A DNA stretch of 64,000 nucleotides from Bryobacterales bacterium (lineage in GTDB: Bacteria; Acidobacteriota; Terriglobia; Bryobacterales; Bryobacteraceae), in the NCBI GenBank assembly GCA_003170295.1, contig PNAJ01000142.1:34328-98327 (forward strand), given 5' to 3'. A model generated the notes under the pieces. It was not told the origin of the DNA, did not search any database, and was given only the letters and a program-made list of their open reading frames with translations. Both the position numbers and the translations under genes were made by a program. Positions 8,210 to 16,481 of this stretch are shown in pieces; the stretch's first letter is position 1, and the number at the start of each line of letters is the position of its first letter.

Positions 8210-8566
8210 TTATGTTTTCTCCTTTTTCGGGGTGGTCACCGATTGGAAGGCGGCCCAACCCTTGCCGCCGAGATAAAGAGCATTACTCAATCCGAGCAAT
8301 TCGAGCGATCCGTTCGGCAGCGTGGGCATTTGACCCGTCACCGTATGAACCGCATTCAGAAGGTATTGGAAAGCAATCCATAGGGTCGCGAGCAGCAATT
8401 GCACCCGCTCCGGACTGAAGTACGGAACGCCATCGCGCCGCCCGTACAACAGATGGTTCAAGTTGATCCCGCCCGTGAGGAATCTCAGCGCAATCGTCAC
8501 CGCGAGACCGCCCACGATGAGAATTACTTCCCATTTAGCGAGCCAGATTAGCAAAGAATAAGACAA
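8210..8566 (-). CDS. Small membrane protein, paralogue of its neighbour
   Basis: A 118-residue protein. The start is a TTG at 8566, fixed by a strong GGAGGA five bases upstream. Predicted transmembrane segments at residues 10-28 and 55-75; motifs FSPERVQLLLATLW and LELLGLSNALYLGGKG parallel those of the next gene. First gene of the minus-strand operon reaching 6604. It is divergent from the candidate RNA gene at 8889, with about 290 bases between. I do not recognise the family. Confidence 0.6.
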   Translation of the reverse strand: MSYSLLIWLAKWEVILIVGGLAVTIALRFLTGGINLNHLLYGRRDGVPYFSPERVQLLLATLWIAFQYLLNAVHTVTGQMPTLPNGSLELLGLSNALYLGGKGWAAFQSVTTPKKEKT

Positions 8567-8853
8567 CGAATCCTCCGCCAGTCGCCGGGAAAATCAACTG
8601 TTTATCTGAATATCTCGATAAGGCTACTGCATTTTTAAACGAAATACAATAGTTAATGGCGGAGTATTTTCCATTCCCGGTGCGGGAACTGACTTCCCAC
8701 TGCTTCCGCTATGCCTCCACCCAAGCTTGAATACAAAACAGATTCGCTCAGCGCTGTTTTATCCACAATTGATCCACGGGCCGGCCCTCACAACTAGTTG
8801 ATTACAAAGCAAATATTTCTTGATGGAAACGCCCGCGCCGAATCGCTTTTTAC

Positions 8854-8882
8854 TTGACTGTAACTGAGTCTCGGCGCATTAT
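8854..8882 (+). promoter_or_regulatory. Sigma-70-type promoter of the candidate RNA
   Basis: TTGACT at 8854-8859, a 17-base spacer and CATTAT at 8877-8882. A start seven bases downstream would fall on the G at 8889, the first full G of the terminal helix of the predicted RNA. No open reading frame with a ribosome binding site follows, which supports a non-coding transcript. Confidence 0.6.
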
Positions 8883-8888
8883 GACTAT

Positions 8889-9504
8889 GGTTCCAAGAGG
8901 TTCGAAGGACAGCGAGCCTGGCGGGAAGTAGCGGATCTGGAACGATGATCCGGAGCGCATGGGGTAAGTAATTATTCAAGCGCGACGGGGAGCGAAGGAA
9001 GATCGGGCGACTCGCGAGGGCAAGCCTTAATGTTTGGAATCGGGCTGGGCGCTACGATCCGAAGGGATTGAAAAATCCCGACGGGGAGCGGAGGCCTGAC
9101 AACAGGCGTTGAGTTCCGAGATCGGACTTAGCAACGGGTTGCGAGCGGTGATCGTACCCCAGGCGGCAATAAAAAAGCCAAACGGGGACGGGAGTTCAAG
9201 ACCGAACGGGCTGAGAAAAGTTTCGGAATCGTTTCGAAGATGCAAGGCCAGGAACGTTGACCCGGCCGCGGAGGTTTGCCGCAAGGCAGATCGTCGCTGA
9301 CGGAGAGCGAAAGGCCGTATCGAGAAGCGGGTTTCTACCGGAACGGGACAGCGGACGCGCACCGAAGCATCGATCCGAGGCCGGATAAAACCAGCCGTGG
9401 GGAGCTAAGGGGCCTAACGTCACGCCGTTTCCGGATGCCATGTTCTAGTCGTGCATGCCGACTGGAGAACGAGTTGACTAACGGGTCACTTGGAACCATT
9501 TTTC
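8889..9504 (+). ncRNA. Candidate large structured RNA, about 0.6 kb
   Basis: A gene-free, G- and A-rich block between two minus-strand genes. Its ends pair: ATGGTTCCAAG at 8887-8897 is perfectly complementary to CTTGGAACCAT at 9489-9499, and five T's follow (9499-9503). Inside are local hairpins: CGGATC/GATCCG (8932, 8947); GGGATT-GAAA-AATCCC (9064-9079) with a GNRA loop; GCCTG-ACAA-CAGGC (9094-9107); TCCG-AGAT-CGGA (9115-9126); GCAA-CGGG-TTGC (9131-9142); TTTGCC-GCAA-GGCAGA (9275-9290), another GNRA loop; TCGCT/AGCGA (9294, 9306); AGGCC/GGCCT (9378, 9411); and a 10-bp hairpin with a two-base bulge at 9442-9470. I see no RNase P, tmRNA or group II intron signature. Size is in the range of ornate RNAs such as OLE, ROOL or GOLLD, but I cannot assign a class. 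Confidence 0.6.
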
Positions 9505-9579
9505 GTTCACTTGACCCACCTGCCGCGCAACTCCTCCATCTTTCACGAACTTGACCATGCGTAAATTCTGCTGCGGCAA

Positions 9580-9969
9580 CTAAGGTAGCGACTGCTTGGC
9601 CTGCTCTTCGGCGTCGGGAGCATCCCCCGCGCGCCAACTATGCTTTTCCTTGCACGGACGGAAACTGGCGAAATTGCAGCGGCACGCGGGACAGCGGTAA
9701 GGGGTAGCTCCGCAACGAAGCATGAAAACGGTCCAGCGAGGCGGATGATAGTACTGCTCGCTCCATGTTGTAAGTTCCTGGCGATAGCACCGCGGACACC
9801 GGGCGTACTTCCAGGCTCCCGCCGCCCACACGCTGGTCTTCCAACGATTGCGGCAACGGCGGCACCGCAGCGGGTAGATTCCGAACAGCGCGCGAACTTC
9901 CTCCCCAAAACTCTGCTTGTGCGAGACCCGAACATCGCGTGTGCCACATTTGGGACAAGAGAGTTGCAT
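9580..9969 (-). CDS. Multi-zinc-ribbon protein
   Basis: A 129-residue, Cys- and Arg-rich protein with four CxxC pairs: CPKCGTRD near the start, CRRCRNRW, CPRCYRQE, and CPACRCNF. They form two or more zinc ribbons. No membrane segment or catalytic domain is visible. Proteins like this are common and uncharacterised in Acidobacteriota; nucleic-acid binding is plausible. It lies just downstream of the candidate RNA on the opposite strand. Confidence 0.65.
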   Translation of the reverse strand: MQLSCPKCGTRDVRVSHKQSFGEEVRALFGIYPLRCRRCRNRWKTSVWAAGAWKYARCPRCYRQELTTWSEQYYHPPRWTVFMLRCGATPYRCPACRCNFASFRPCKEKHSWRAGDAPDAEEQAKQSLP

Positions 9970-10037
9970 TAATCGCAGACCGCCAAACGACTACCTTGTT
10001 AGAAGTATAAACCGAATCACTCAAATCCAACTAGTCC

Positions 10038-10907
10038 TCATAGGACTTTTTCAATCTCACGCACCCGGGCCGCCACGTACGCGCTGGTATACGCCGAAAA
10101 CGCCTGCTGTAACCGGTCGCGTACCCGGCGCCCGTGCTGGATCTTCAAACCTTCCACCGACGCGACTGGCATCAGATCCCTCGTCGTCGACGTGATGAAT
10201 ACTTCATCGGCAGATTCCAGGTCGGATGGTAGGAGTATTTTTTCCGATGCAGTAAGCCCTTGGACCTCAATCTCTTTGAGCAGCAACGCTCGGGTAATGC
10301 CCGGCAGGCATCCGGAGGAAAGCGGCGGCGTCCATGCGTGACCGTCCTTTACAATGAAGATGTTCGCCGAATTGCACTCAGCCACCTCCCCGCGTTCATT
10401 GAGCAGCACCACCTCGTCGAAGCCCTGTTCATGAGCGCGCTCATACCGCGTCAGATTCTCCGACCAGGAAAGGTATTTCGTCCCCGCAAATTCGCTAGCC
10501 GCATGTCGCGCGTTCGGTACGATGCCGAGTTTCACCGCGTCGCCCCAATCGTTCAGCGGAGCCGTAAACGCGATGGTATCGAAAGCTCGCTCCGCCGGCC
10601 CTTCCCACATGCCTCCGCGATTGCGGACAATCATAACCCGCAAGGTCGAATTCGAGGCATGATTTGCGTCGATCAATCGATAAAGCCGTTCTTCGAGCCA
10701 CTTCGCGTTGTCAGGAAACGGCACCCGCATCCGCGCCGCATCGCGCTCCATCCGCGCCCAATGCCGCTCCCAGCAAAACATCACGCCATCCTTGACGCGA
10801 ATGGTAGAGAACACACCCCATCCGTTCATCAAGCCGACCTGTCCCGGCGAAACGATACGGTCCCCTGTGTCGCGAATGTCGTCGTTGTGAAGCAGGAAGC
10901 GGTGCAT
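10038..10907 (-). CDS. Class IV aminotransferase (IlvE/PabC-like)
   Basis: A 289-residue PLP enzyme of fold type IV. The expected pyridoxal-binding lysine is in GTKYLSWSENL and the conserved glutamate in EVAECNSANIFIV; LPGITRALLLKE and DEVFITSTTRDLMPV are further family motifs. The family covers branched-chain aminotransferase, D-amino-acid aminotransferase and aminodeoxychorismate lyase; sequence alone does not separate them safely. The upstream gene is a damaged antitoxin, so no operon context helps. Confidence 0.85.
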   Translation of the reverse strand: MHRFLLHNDDIRDTGDRIVSPGQVGLMNGWGVFSTIRVKDGVMFCWERHWARMERDAARMRVPFPDNAKWLEERLYRLIDANHASNSTLRVMIVRNRGGMWEGPAERAFDTIAFTAPLNDWGDAVKLGIVPNARHAASEFAGTKYLSWSENLTRYERAHEQGFDEVVLLNERGEVAECNSANIFIVKDGHAWTPPLSSGCLPGITRALLLKEIEVQGLTASEKILLPSDLESADEVFITSTTRDLMPVASVEGLKIQHGRRVRDRLQQAFSAYTSAYVAARVREIEKVL

Positions 10908-10910
10908 GAT

Positions 10911-11141
10911 TTATTTTACGCGCTGTGCAAGAGCACGTCGAACAGCGGTTGGATTCCGGCGAGCGAACTCGCCTTGTCCGAGACCGCTTCGCTCGCGGAT
11001 CGCCCGAACGTCGATAGGGTCGGGAACGTCGTAGTGGTAAACCCACAATTTCCGGTTGCCTTCGAGGTATTCCCGGAACTCGGTGAGTCCCTTCAGGATG
11101 CTGCGTCCACGCGCGGTTTGCAACTTCGCTTTCTTCGCCAT
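10911..11141 (-). pseudogene. HigA-like HTH antitoxin with internal deletion
   Basis: 76 residues. The N-terminal part (ILKGLTEFREYLEGN) and VRAIRERSGLGQGEFARR match HTH antitoxins of the HigA/NadS type, but the frame then jumps to NPTAVRRALAQRV, which is the normal C-terminal end (HPEAVRRAL in relatives). Roughly 30-35 residues holding the recognition helix and second half of the HTH are missing in frame. No HigB-type toxin lies next to it. Probably a non-functional remnant. Confidence 0.65.
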
Positions 11142-11186
11142 AGTCCAAATTCATCATACCCGCCCATGGCGAACCAGTACTCTAGC

Positions 11187-11208
11187 GAGCCGCGACCGCA
11201 GGAAGCGG
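11187..11208 (+). repeat. REP-like repeat, family A
   Basis: A copy of GAGCCGCGACC-rya-GGRAGCGG, here with GCA in the middle and AAGCGG at the end. Other copies: 16456, 16997, 17049 (inverted), 21124 and a diverged one at 53087. Confidence 0.6.
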
Positions 11209-11227
11209 AGCTTAGTAGGATTGTAGA

Positions 11228-11494
11228 ATGCGCGGAATGGAAGTTCACCTCAACGGAAACAAACAGTGTACAGCCGGCATCGGCATCGACGGTGTTCTCA
11301 GTACGATCATAAACGTCGTTGGACGAGCGGAGGTCTACTACGAAATGGGATCCGCGTTGGCGGCATCGAAATTTCTAATTTGGGCAAAGAGCGAGCTTCG
11401 CGTCGGAGATGAAATCACGATCCGGATCGTTGAGCGCGAAGCGTTCGATTCGCCCATCGAACGAAAAACGGAGGCCGAAGCTTTAGGGAATTAG
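11228..11494 (+). CDS. Small hypothetical protein
   Basis: An 88-residue ORF preceded by AGGA about eight bases upstream. It has a beta-strand-rich pattern (GVLSTIINVVGRAEVYYEMGS, VGDEITIRIVERE) like small soluble immunity or adaptor proteins. Its end overlaps the convergent lipoprotein gene by 12 bases. No family recognised; real coding is likely but not certain. Confidence 0.45.
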   Translation: MRGMEVHLNGNKQCTAGIGIDGVLSTIINVVGRAEVYYEMGSALAASKFLIWAKSELRVGDEITIRIVEREAFDSPIERKTEAEALGN

Positions 11495-12451
11495 TTCGTT
11501 GGTGTACGTCTTCCCCAAATCGATCTTCGTATTTCGCACCGCCTCCACCGAAACGCTCATCACTTTCTGAACCGCCTCGACAGCCTCAGCCGTAAATTTC
11601 CCGTCGGCCGACAACATCCCTTGCGCCGTCCGCAATACCTCAACATCCGTCTGCACATCCTCCGTGCGAAACGACGCCGGCATCTTCGCGCGAATCTCCT
11701 CCGTTGTGTGCGAGCGCATCCAGGAAAGCGTCCGGGTGATCGCGAGCGCAAGCTCCTTCGCCGTCTCCCGATTCTTCTCGACCCACTCCGCCTTCGAATA
11801 AAGGACTGCCGACGGATAGCTCTCGACTCCGAACACGGCGCGCACTCCCTCCGCCGTTCGCGTATCGGCGAGAATATGCAGCCCTGGCATCTGTTTGCGC
11901 ACGATGGCGAGCGCCGGGTCCGTCATGATCGCCGCGTCAACCTTATTATGTGTAACCGCTCCCACCGCGGTCGCGCTCATGCCGATCGACGCGTTGCTCA
12001 CGTCCTCCGGCTTCAGGCCATGCGCCACCAGAACATAGTTGAGGAACATGTGCGTCGAGGAGCCGGGCGCGGAAACACCGACCGTCTTTCCCTTCAGATC
12101 CTCAATGCGGCCGATGGTGGGCGACACCAGAACCAGCCCGGGGTAGCGCAGCATCGCGACAAAGGCCCGCAAATCCTTGCCCTGGGCGGCCATCTGAATG
12201 GTGTGGTCGTAAAATCCGCAGACCACGTCCGTGCTTCCGCCCATCAGCGCTTCGAGCGACTTCGCTCCACCCGGAAAATCGAGCAGTGTGACATCGAGCC
12301 CCGCTTCCTTATAGAAGCCAAGCTCTTGGGCGAGGGTCGCCGGCAGATAAATCAGCTGGGCCTGCCCGCCGATCGCGATCCGCACTCCCGCTTCTTTGCG
12401 GCCGCTGCATCCGGCGAGCAACAGAAAGCAGAGAACGATTCGCGTAAGCAC
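11483..12451 (-). CDS. NMT1/SsuA-type ABC transporter substrate-binding lipoprotein
   Basis: A 322-residue protein with a lipoprotein signal (LCFLLLAGC, Cys15). The mature part has the NMT1/THI5-like fold: YLPATLAQELGFYKEAGLDVTLLDFPGG, ALMGGSTDVVCGFYDHTIQMA, LKGKTVGVSAPGSSTHMFLNYVL, and VDAAIMTDPALAI. Relatives bind nitrate, taurine, aliphatic sulfonates or pyrimidine precursors of thiamine. No permease or ATPase gene is adjacent, so the transporter partner is elsewhere and the ligand is unknown. Confidence 0.85.
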   Translation of the reverse strand: MLTRIVLCFLLLAGCSGRKEAGVRIAIGGQAQLIYLPATLAQELGFYKEAGLDVTLLDFPGGAKSLEALMGGSTDVVCGFYDHTIQMAAQGKDLRAFVAMLRYPGLVLVSPTIGRIEDLKGKTVGVSAPGSSTHMFLNYVLVAHGLKPEDVSNASIGMSATAVGAVTHNKVDAAIMTDPALAIVRKQMPGLHILADTRTAEGVRAVFGVESYPSAVLYSKAEWVEKNRETAKELALAITRTLSWMRSHTTEEIRAKMPASFRTEDVQTDVEVLRTAQGMLSADGKFTAEAVEAVQKVMSVSVEAVRNTKIDLGKTYTNELIP

Positions 12452-12481
12452 TTTTCGATACTATACAACCTTAATAAGAAG

Positions 12482-12865
12482 CTACCAGGATCTTCTCCGT
12501 CTGACGGCGTGATAGAGAACCAGCAACACCACGGAACCGACAACCGCCACGAACAGACTGTAGAGGTTGAGTCCGCTCACCCCAGGGGCGCCGAAAATGT
12601 GGAATAGATAGCCACCGGCAAAAGCGCCGACAACACCCAACAGGATGTCGAGCAGGATGCCCTCGCCTCTCCTGTTTACGATCTTGCTGCCGATAAACCC
12701 TGCGATCAGGCCGAGAACGATCCAGGCAAGAAAGGACATGTTTTGGTCCGACAGACCCGTCAGCGTGCGTAGGGAACGAGAGGACTGGCCGTAAGCGCAG
12801 GTTCCCCATGTGGAAAAGAGCGCCAACAGAAGTGAGATGTGAGGTGTTTTTTTCAGTTGAATCAT
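12482..12865 (-). CDS. YeaQ/GlsB-type (transglycosylase-associated) membrane protein
   Basis: The C-terminal 85 residues (MSFLAWIVLGLIAGFIGSKIV, GILLDILLGVVGAFAGGYLFHIFG, LYSLFVAVVGSVVLLVLYHAV) form the three-helix YeaQ/YmgE family, small stress-related inner-membrane proteins. The start at 12865 has AGGAAAG upstream and would add a signal-like segment (HISLLLALFSTWGTCAYGQ); an alternative start at 12739 gives the standard short form. Its role in envelope stress is inferred only from the family. Confidence 0.75.
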   Translation of the reverse strand: MIQLKKTPHISLLLALFSTWGTCAYGQSSRSLRTLTGLSDQNMSFLAWIVLGLIAGFIGSKIVNRRGEGILLDILLGVVGAFAGGYLFHIFGAPGVSGLNLYSLFVAVVGSVVLLVLYHAVRRRRSW

Positions 12866-12886
12866 ATTTTCACCGCTTTCCTGGTT

Positions 12887-12920
12887 AGACAACAACGACA
12901 GACAACAACGACAGACAACA
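12887..12920. repeat. 13-bp tandem repeat
   Basis: AGACAACAACGAC occurs twice in tandem (12887-12899, 12900-12912) followed by a partial third unit. It lies upstream of the YeaQ-like gene. Confidence 0.7.
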
Positions 12921-13018
12921 GCCGCGCCTGACGCTCGGTCAATGCAGGTGTAGGTCCAAAGGGTTTTCCCGTGCCAAAGGGTTTTTCCATGGGAGGATCA
13001 GCGGTTGGATTGGCGCGC

Positions 13019-13038
13019 TGTGACCATACCCGGTCACA
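13019..13038. promoter_or_regulatory. Perfect 7-bp-arm palindrome, possible operator
   Basis: TGTGACC and GGTCACA separated by six bases, about 40 bases before the oxidoreductase start. The layout suits a dimeric transcription factor; the regulator is not identifiable from this window. Confidence 0.45.
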
Positions 13039-13079
13039 TGACCAATTGTCGTTACCCTGTGATACGATACAACGTTGGC

Positions 13080-16000
13080 ATGCTCCTCTCCGACAAGTAC
13101 ACCGTTGAGCGAGGCAGCGATTACCTCACAGGCATCCAGGCGCTGGTTCGATTGCCCATGGATCAGATGCGCCGCGACCGTCGCGCGGGCCTGAAAACAG
13201 GCGCTTTTATCTCGGGTTACGAAGGCTCTCCGCTTGGCGGATACGACCTCGCGCTCGCCCGTTCGAAGAAGCTGCTCGACGAACATGGCATCCATTTTCA
13301 TCCCGGATTGAACGAGGATCTTGCCGCGACCTCCGTCATGGGCAGCCAGATTTTCGACGTAGCCGGCAAAGCCAATGTCGACGGCGTTTTAGGCATCTGG
13401 TATGGAAAAGGACCCGGCGTCGACCGCAGCGGCGACATCTTCCGGCACGCAAATTTAGCGGGTACTGGGAAAAATTGCGCAGCCCTGGTCCTCGCGGGCG
13501 ACGATCATGGCTGCAAAAGCTCGACCATCCCTCATCAAAGCGATTTCAGTCTCCTGAACGCGGGAATTCCGTTCTTATTCCCCGGTAATGTGCAGGAAAT
13601 CATCGATTATGGACTCTTAGCAGTCGCTATTTCACGCTTTTCCGGCGCTTGGGTGGGTTTAAAACTCGTGACCGACGTGTGCGACGGCGGAGCCACTGTA
13701 ATCGTCGATCCCGACCAGCCACAAATCCGCATTCCCGGATTTGTTCAAGGAACGCCTTATCAAAAAACCGTCGACGCCCGCCTGGTCCCGCCGATCACTC
13801 TCGCGCTCGAATACGAAGTGAATGCGCGACGCTTGCAAGCGGTTCTCGAGTTCGCCCGCTTGAACAAAGTGAATCGTTGGCACGGCAAGAAACAAGGCGC
13901 ATGGCTCGGGCTCGCGAGCGCGGGAAAAGCCTATTACGATTTGGCGCAAGCGCTGCGCGATCTCGGCATAGGTGACACCGAATTGGAGGACCTCGGAATC
14001 CGCGTAGCGAAGTTCGGCATGACCTTCCCGCTCGATCAGGAATTCGCGCGCGAGTTCGCCGACGGTCTCGATACCATCCTCGTCGTCGAAGAAAAACGCA
14101 GTTTCCTAGAATTGCAGTTGCGCGACGCCCTCTATGCCACCGCCGCCCGCCCGGCGATTCTCGGCAAGATCGATGCCCAAGGCGCGCCGCTCTTCTTACC
14201 CTCAGGCGAGCTCGACCCCGATAAAATCGCCCGAGTCGTGGGCGGAGTACTAGCGAAGCGCCGTACGACTGAAAAAGTGGTTGCGCGCGTTCAGTTTCTC
14301 GAAGACATCGCCCAAAAGCCTCGCGACCAGCCCCTGTCGATTCGCGCTTCGAACTTCTGCTCCGGCTGTCCCCACAATCGATCGACCCTGCTGCTCGAAG
14401 GACAGATCGGCGGCGGCGGCATCGGATGCCACACCATGGCGATGCGCCTCACCGACTCCGGCCGCGCGTTTTCCTATCTGACGCATATGGGCGGCGAAGG
14501 CGCCCCGTGGATCGGCATGGCCCCGTTTGTCGGCCACGATCACGTCTTTCAAAACATCGGCGACGGGACGTTCTTCCACTCCGGCTCCCTCGCCGTGCAG
14601 GCCCTCGTCGCAAGCGGCCTCAACATCACCTACAAGATTCTCTACAACGGCCACGTCTCGATGACCGGCGGACAGGACGCAATCGGCGCTCTCCCCGTCC
14701 CGCAGCTAACGAAAAAGCTAGAAGCCGAAGGCGTGCGCCGGACCATCGTTCTCACCGAAGACCGCACCCGCTATCAATATGTAGACCTCGCCTCCAATGC
14801 CGAGCTGCGCGATCGCTCAGAGCTTGAGAAAACCCTCGCGGAACTGGCGCAAGAAAAAGGCGTCACCGCCATGATCTACGACCAGGAGTGCATGGCTGAG
14901 GTCCGCCGCAAACGCTCCCGCGGGAAATATGCCGAGCCCGTCAAGCGCCTCATGATCCACGAAGAAGTCTGCGAAGGCTGCGGCGATTGCGTGAAACAAT
15001 CCAATTGCATGAGCCTCAACCCGGTCGCGACCGAGCTGGGCCAGAAGATGCGCATCCATCAGTCGTCCTGTAATAAGGATTACTCGTGCGCCCTCGGCGA
15101 TTGCCCGTCGTTCGTCACAGTGAAAATCAAGGAAGGCACTGGTCTTCGCCGCAAGACTCTGCCCAAGCTCCCAGACGCCGAAGTCCCCGCGCCCCGCGAA
15201 ATTGCGGCGGTGGGCGAAGGCTATCGCATCGTCTGTCCCGGTATCGGCGGCACTGGAGTCGTGACCATCAACGCTCTCCTCGCCACCGCCGCTTGGATCG
15301 ACGGCCTCTATGTAACCACGCTCGATCAAACCGGCACCGCGCAAAAGGGCGGAGCAGTCGTCTCGCACATTATGCTGAGCCGCCGTCCCGTCGAAGCCCC
15401 GGCGCGCACCAACACCGGAAACGCCGACGTGATTCTCGGATTCGACCTGATCGGCGTCGCCAATGCCGACCTCTTGAAAACCGCCTCTCCCGACAAAACC
15501 ACGGCGGTGCTGAACACCAACGTCACCCCGACCATCGACACCATTCGCTCCCGCACCCCGATTGCAGGTCCCGAACGCATGTTAGAAGCGGTGCAAATCG
15601 TCACCCGCCGCGGCCGCAACATCGTGGTCGACGCCACTCGTCTCGCGGAGGGACTCTTCGGCAGCCACATGGCCGTGAACCTGTTTATGCTGGGCGTCGC
15701 GTGGCAAGGCGGTCTGATCCCTCTCACCCTCGCCGCGATCGAGCAAGCGGTGCGCCTCAACGGCGTCGATATCGAAAAAAATCTGCAAGTCTTCACCTGG
15801 GGCCGCAAATATTATCACGATGCCGCGTCGGTCGAGCAGTTGCTGTCACCCAAGTTCCAGCCCATCGCCGAGTTCGATCGCGTCGCCGAACTGACCGCGT
15901 ATCAGAACGCCGCCTACGCCAAACAATTTTCCGATTTTGTCGCCGATGTCGAGCGGCGCGCCCCCGCGCTGGCCGAACCCGTAGCCCGCGGCTTGTACAA

Positions 16001-16445
16001 ATTGATGGCGTACAAAGACGAGTATGAGGTCGCGCGTCTCCTCACCAAGCCGTCTTTCGAAAACCAAATCCGGGAAACCTGGACCGAAGTGGAATCGATC
16101 TCCTATAACCTGCATCCTCCACTCCTCCGGAAAATCTTCAAGAAGAAGATCGCGTTAGGCCCCTGGTTCCGCCGGCCTCTGAAAATGTTAGCCGCAATGA
16201 AAGGACTCCGCGGCGGCCCGCTCGATATTTTCGGACGCTCCCGGCACCGCCGGATGGAGCGCGAACTAATCGGTTGGTATCGCCAGTTGATCCTGCAGGT
16301 AATCGAGCAAAACCATCCCCGAGCCCTCGAAATCGCCGCTATGCCCGACCAGATCCGCGGCTACGAGCAGATTAAGGAAGCGAGCATCGCGCAGACAAAT
16401 AAACGCGCGGCAGAGATGTTGCAAGAACAACTGATAAACAGATAG
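13080..16445 (+). CDS. Fused indolepyruvate ferredoxin oxidoreductase
   Basis: About 1121 residues. The start at 13080 (MLLSDKYTVERG) matches the usual N-terminus; an upstream ATG at 13005 would add 25 residues unlike the family. Order: N-terminal pyruvate-ferredoxin-type domain (GYEGSPLGGYD, MGSQI), TPP-binding domain (HMGGEGAPWIGMAPF, GDGTFFHSG), CSGCPHNRST and a Cys-rich cluster region (CEGCGDCVKQSNC, CNKDYSCALGDC), then a gamma-type domain (GIGGTGVVTINALLATAAWIDG) and a C-terminal extension. It oxidatively decarboxylates aryl pyruvates to aryl-acetyl-CoA with ferredoxin. This single-chain form fuses IorA- and IorB-type parts. It stands alone; a 20-bp palindrome upstream may control it. 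Confidence 0.9.
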   Translation: MLLSDKYTVERGSDYLTGIQALVRLPMDQMRRDRRAGLKTGAFISGYEGSPLGGYDLALARSKKLLDEHGIHFHPGLNEDLAATSVMGSQIFDVAGKANVDGVLGIWYGKGPGVDRSGDIFRHANLAGTGKNCAALVLAGDDHGCKSSTIPHQSDFSLLNAGIPFLFPGNVQEIIDYGLLAVAISRFSGAWVGLKLVTDVCDGGATVIVDPDQPQIRIPGFVQGTPYQKTVDARLVPPITLALEYEVNARRLQAVLEFARLNKVNRWHGKKQGAWLGLASAGKAYYDLAQALRDLGIGDTELEDLGIRVAKFGMTFPLDQEFAREFADGLDTILVVEEKRSFLELQLRDALYATAARPAILGKIDAQGAPLFLPSGELDPDKIARVVGGVLAKRRTTEKVVARVQFLEDIAQKPRDQPLSIRASNFCSGCPHNRSTLLLEGQIGGGGIGCHTMAMRLTDSGRAFSYLTHMGGEGAPWIGMAPFVGHDHVFQNIGDGTFFHSGSLAVQALVASGLNITYKILYNGHVSMTGGQDAIGALPVPQLTKKLEAEGVRRTIVLTEDRTRYQYVDLASNAELRDRSELEKTLAELAQEKGVTAMIYDQECMAEVRRKRSRGKYAEPVKRLMIHEEVCEGCGDCVKQSNCMSLNPVATELGQKMRIHQSSCNKDYSCALGDCPSFVTVKIKEGTGLRRKTLPKLPDAEVPAPREIAAVGEGYRIVCPGIGGTGVVTINALLATAAWIDGLYVTTLDQTGTAQKGGAVVSHIMLSRRPVEAPARTNTGNADVILGFDLIGVANADLLKTASPDKTTAVLNTNVTPTIDTIRSRTPIAGPERMLEAVQIVTRRGRNIVVDATRLAEGLFGSHMAVNLFMLGVAWQGGLIPLTLAAIEQAVRLNGVDIEKNLQVFTWGRKYYHDAASVEQLLSPKFQPIAEFDRVAELTAYQNAAYAKQFSDFVADVERRAPALAEPVARGLYKLMAYKDEYEVARLLTKPSFENQIRETWTEVESISYNLHPPLLRKIFKKKIALGPWFRRPLKMLAAMKGLRGGPLDIFGRSRHRRMERELIGWYRQLILQVIEQNHPRALEIAAMPDQIRGYEQIKEASIAQTNKRAAEMLQEQLINR

Positions 16446-16481
16446 CCTAGACCACGAGCCGCGACCACAGGGAGCGGTCAT
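16444..16481 (+). repeat. REP-like repeat flanking the transposase, left copy
   Basis: A 38-bp direct repeat (one mismatch with 16985-17022) centred on the family A core GAGCCGCGACC-aca-GGGAGCGG. It overlaps the 3' end of the transposase gene by a few bases. Confidence 0.75.

Noticed and set aside
8889..9504. RNase P RNA, tmRNA or group II intron for the structured block
   Set aside because: No GAGGAAAGTCC-type RNase P core, no tmRNA ends with a T-arm and CCA, and no domain V or GTGYG start of a group II intron was found by eye. Also, the block carries no intron-encoded protein.
15086..16027. 313-residue Arg-rich open frame
   Set aside because: Out-of-frame shadow within the indolepyruvate oxidoreductase gene.
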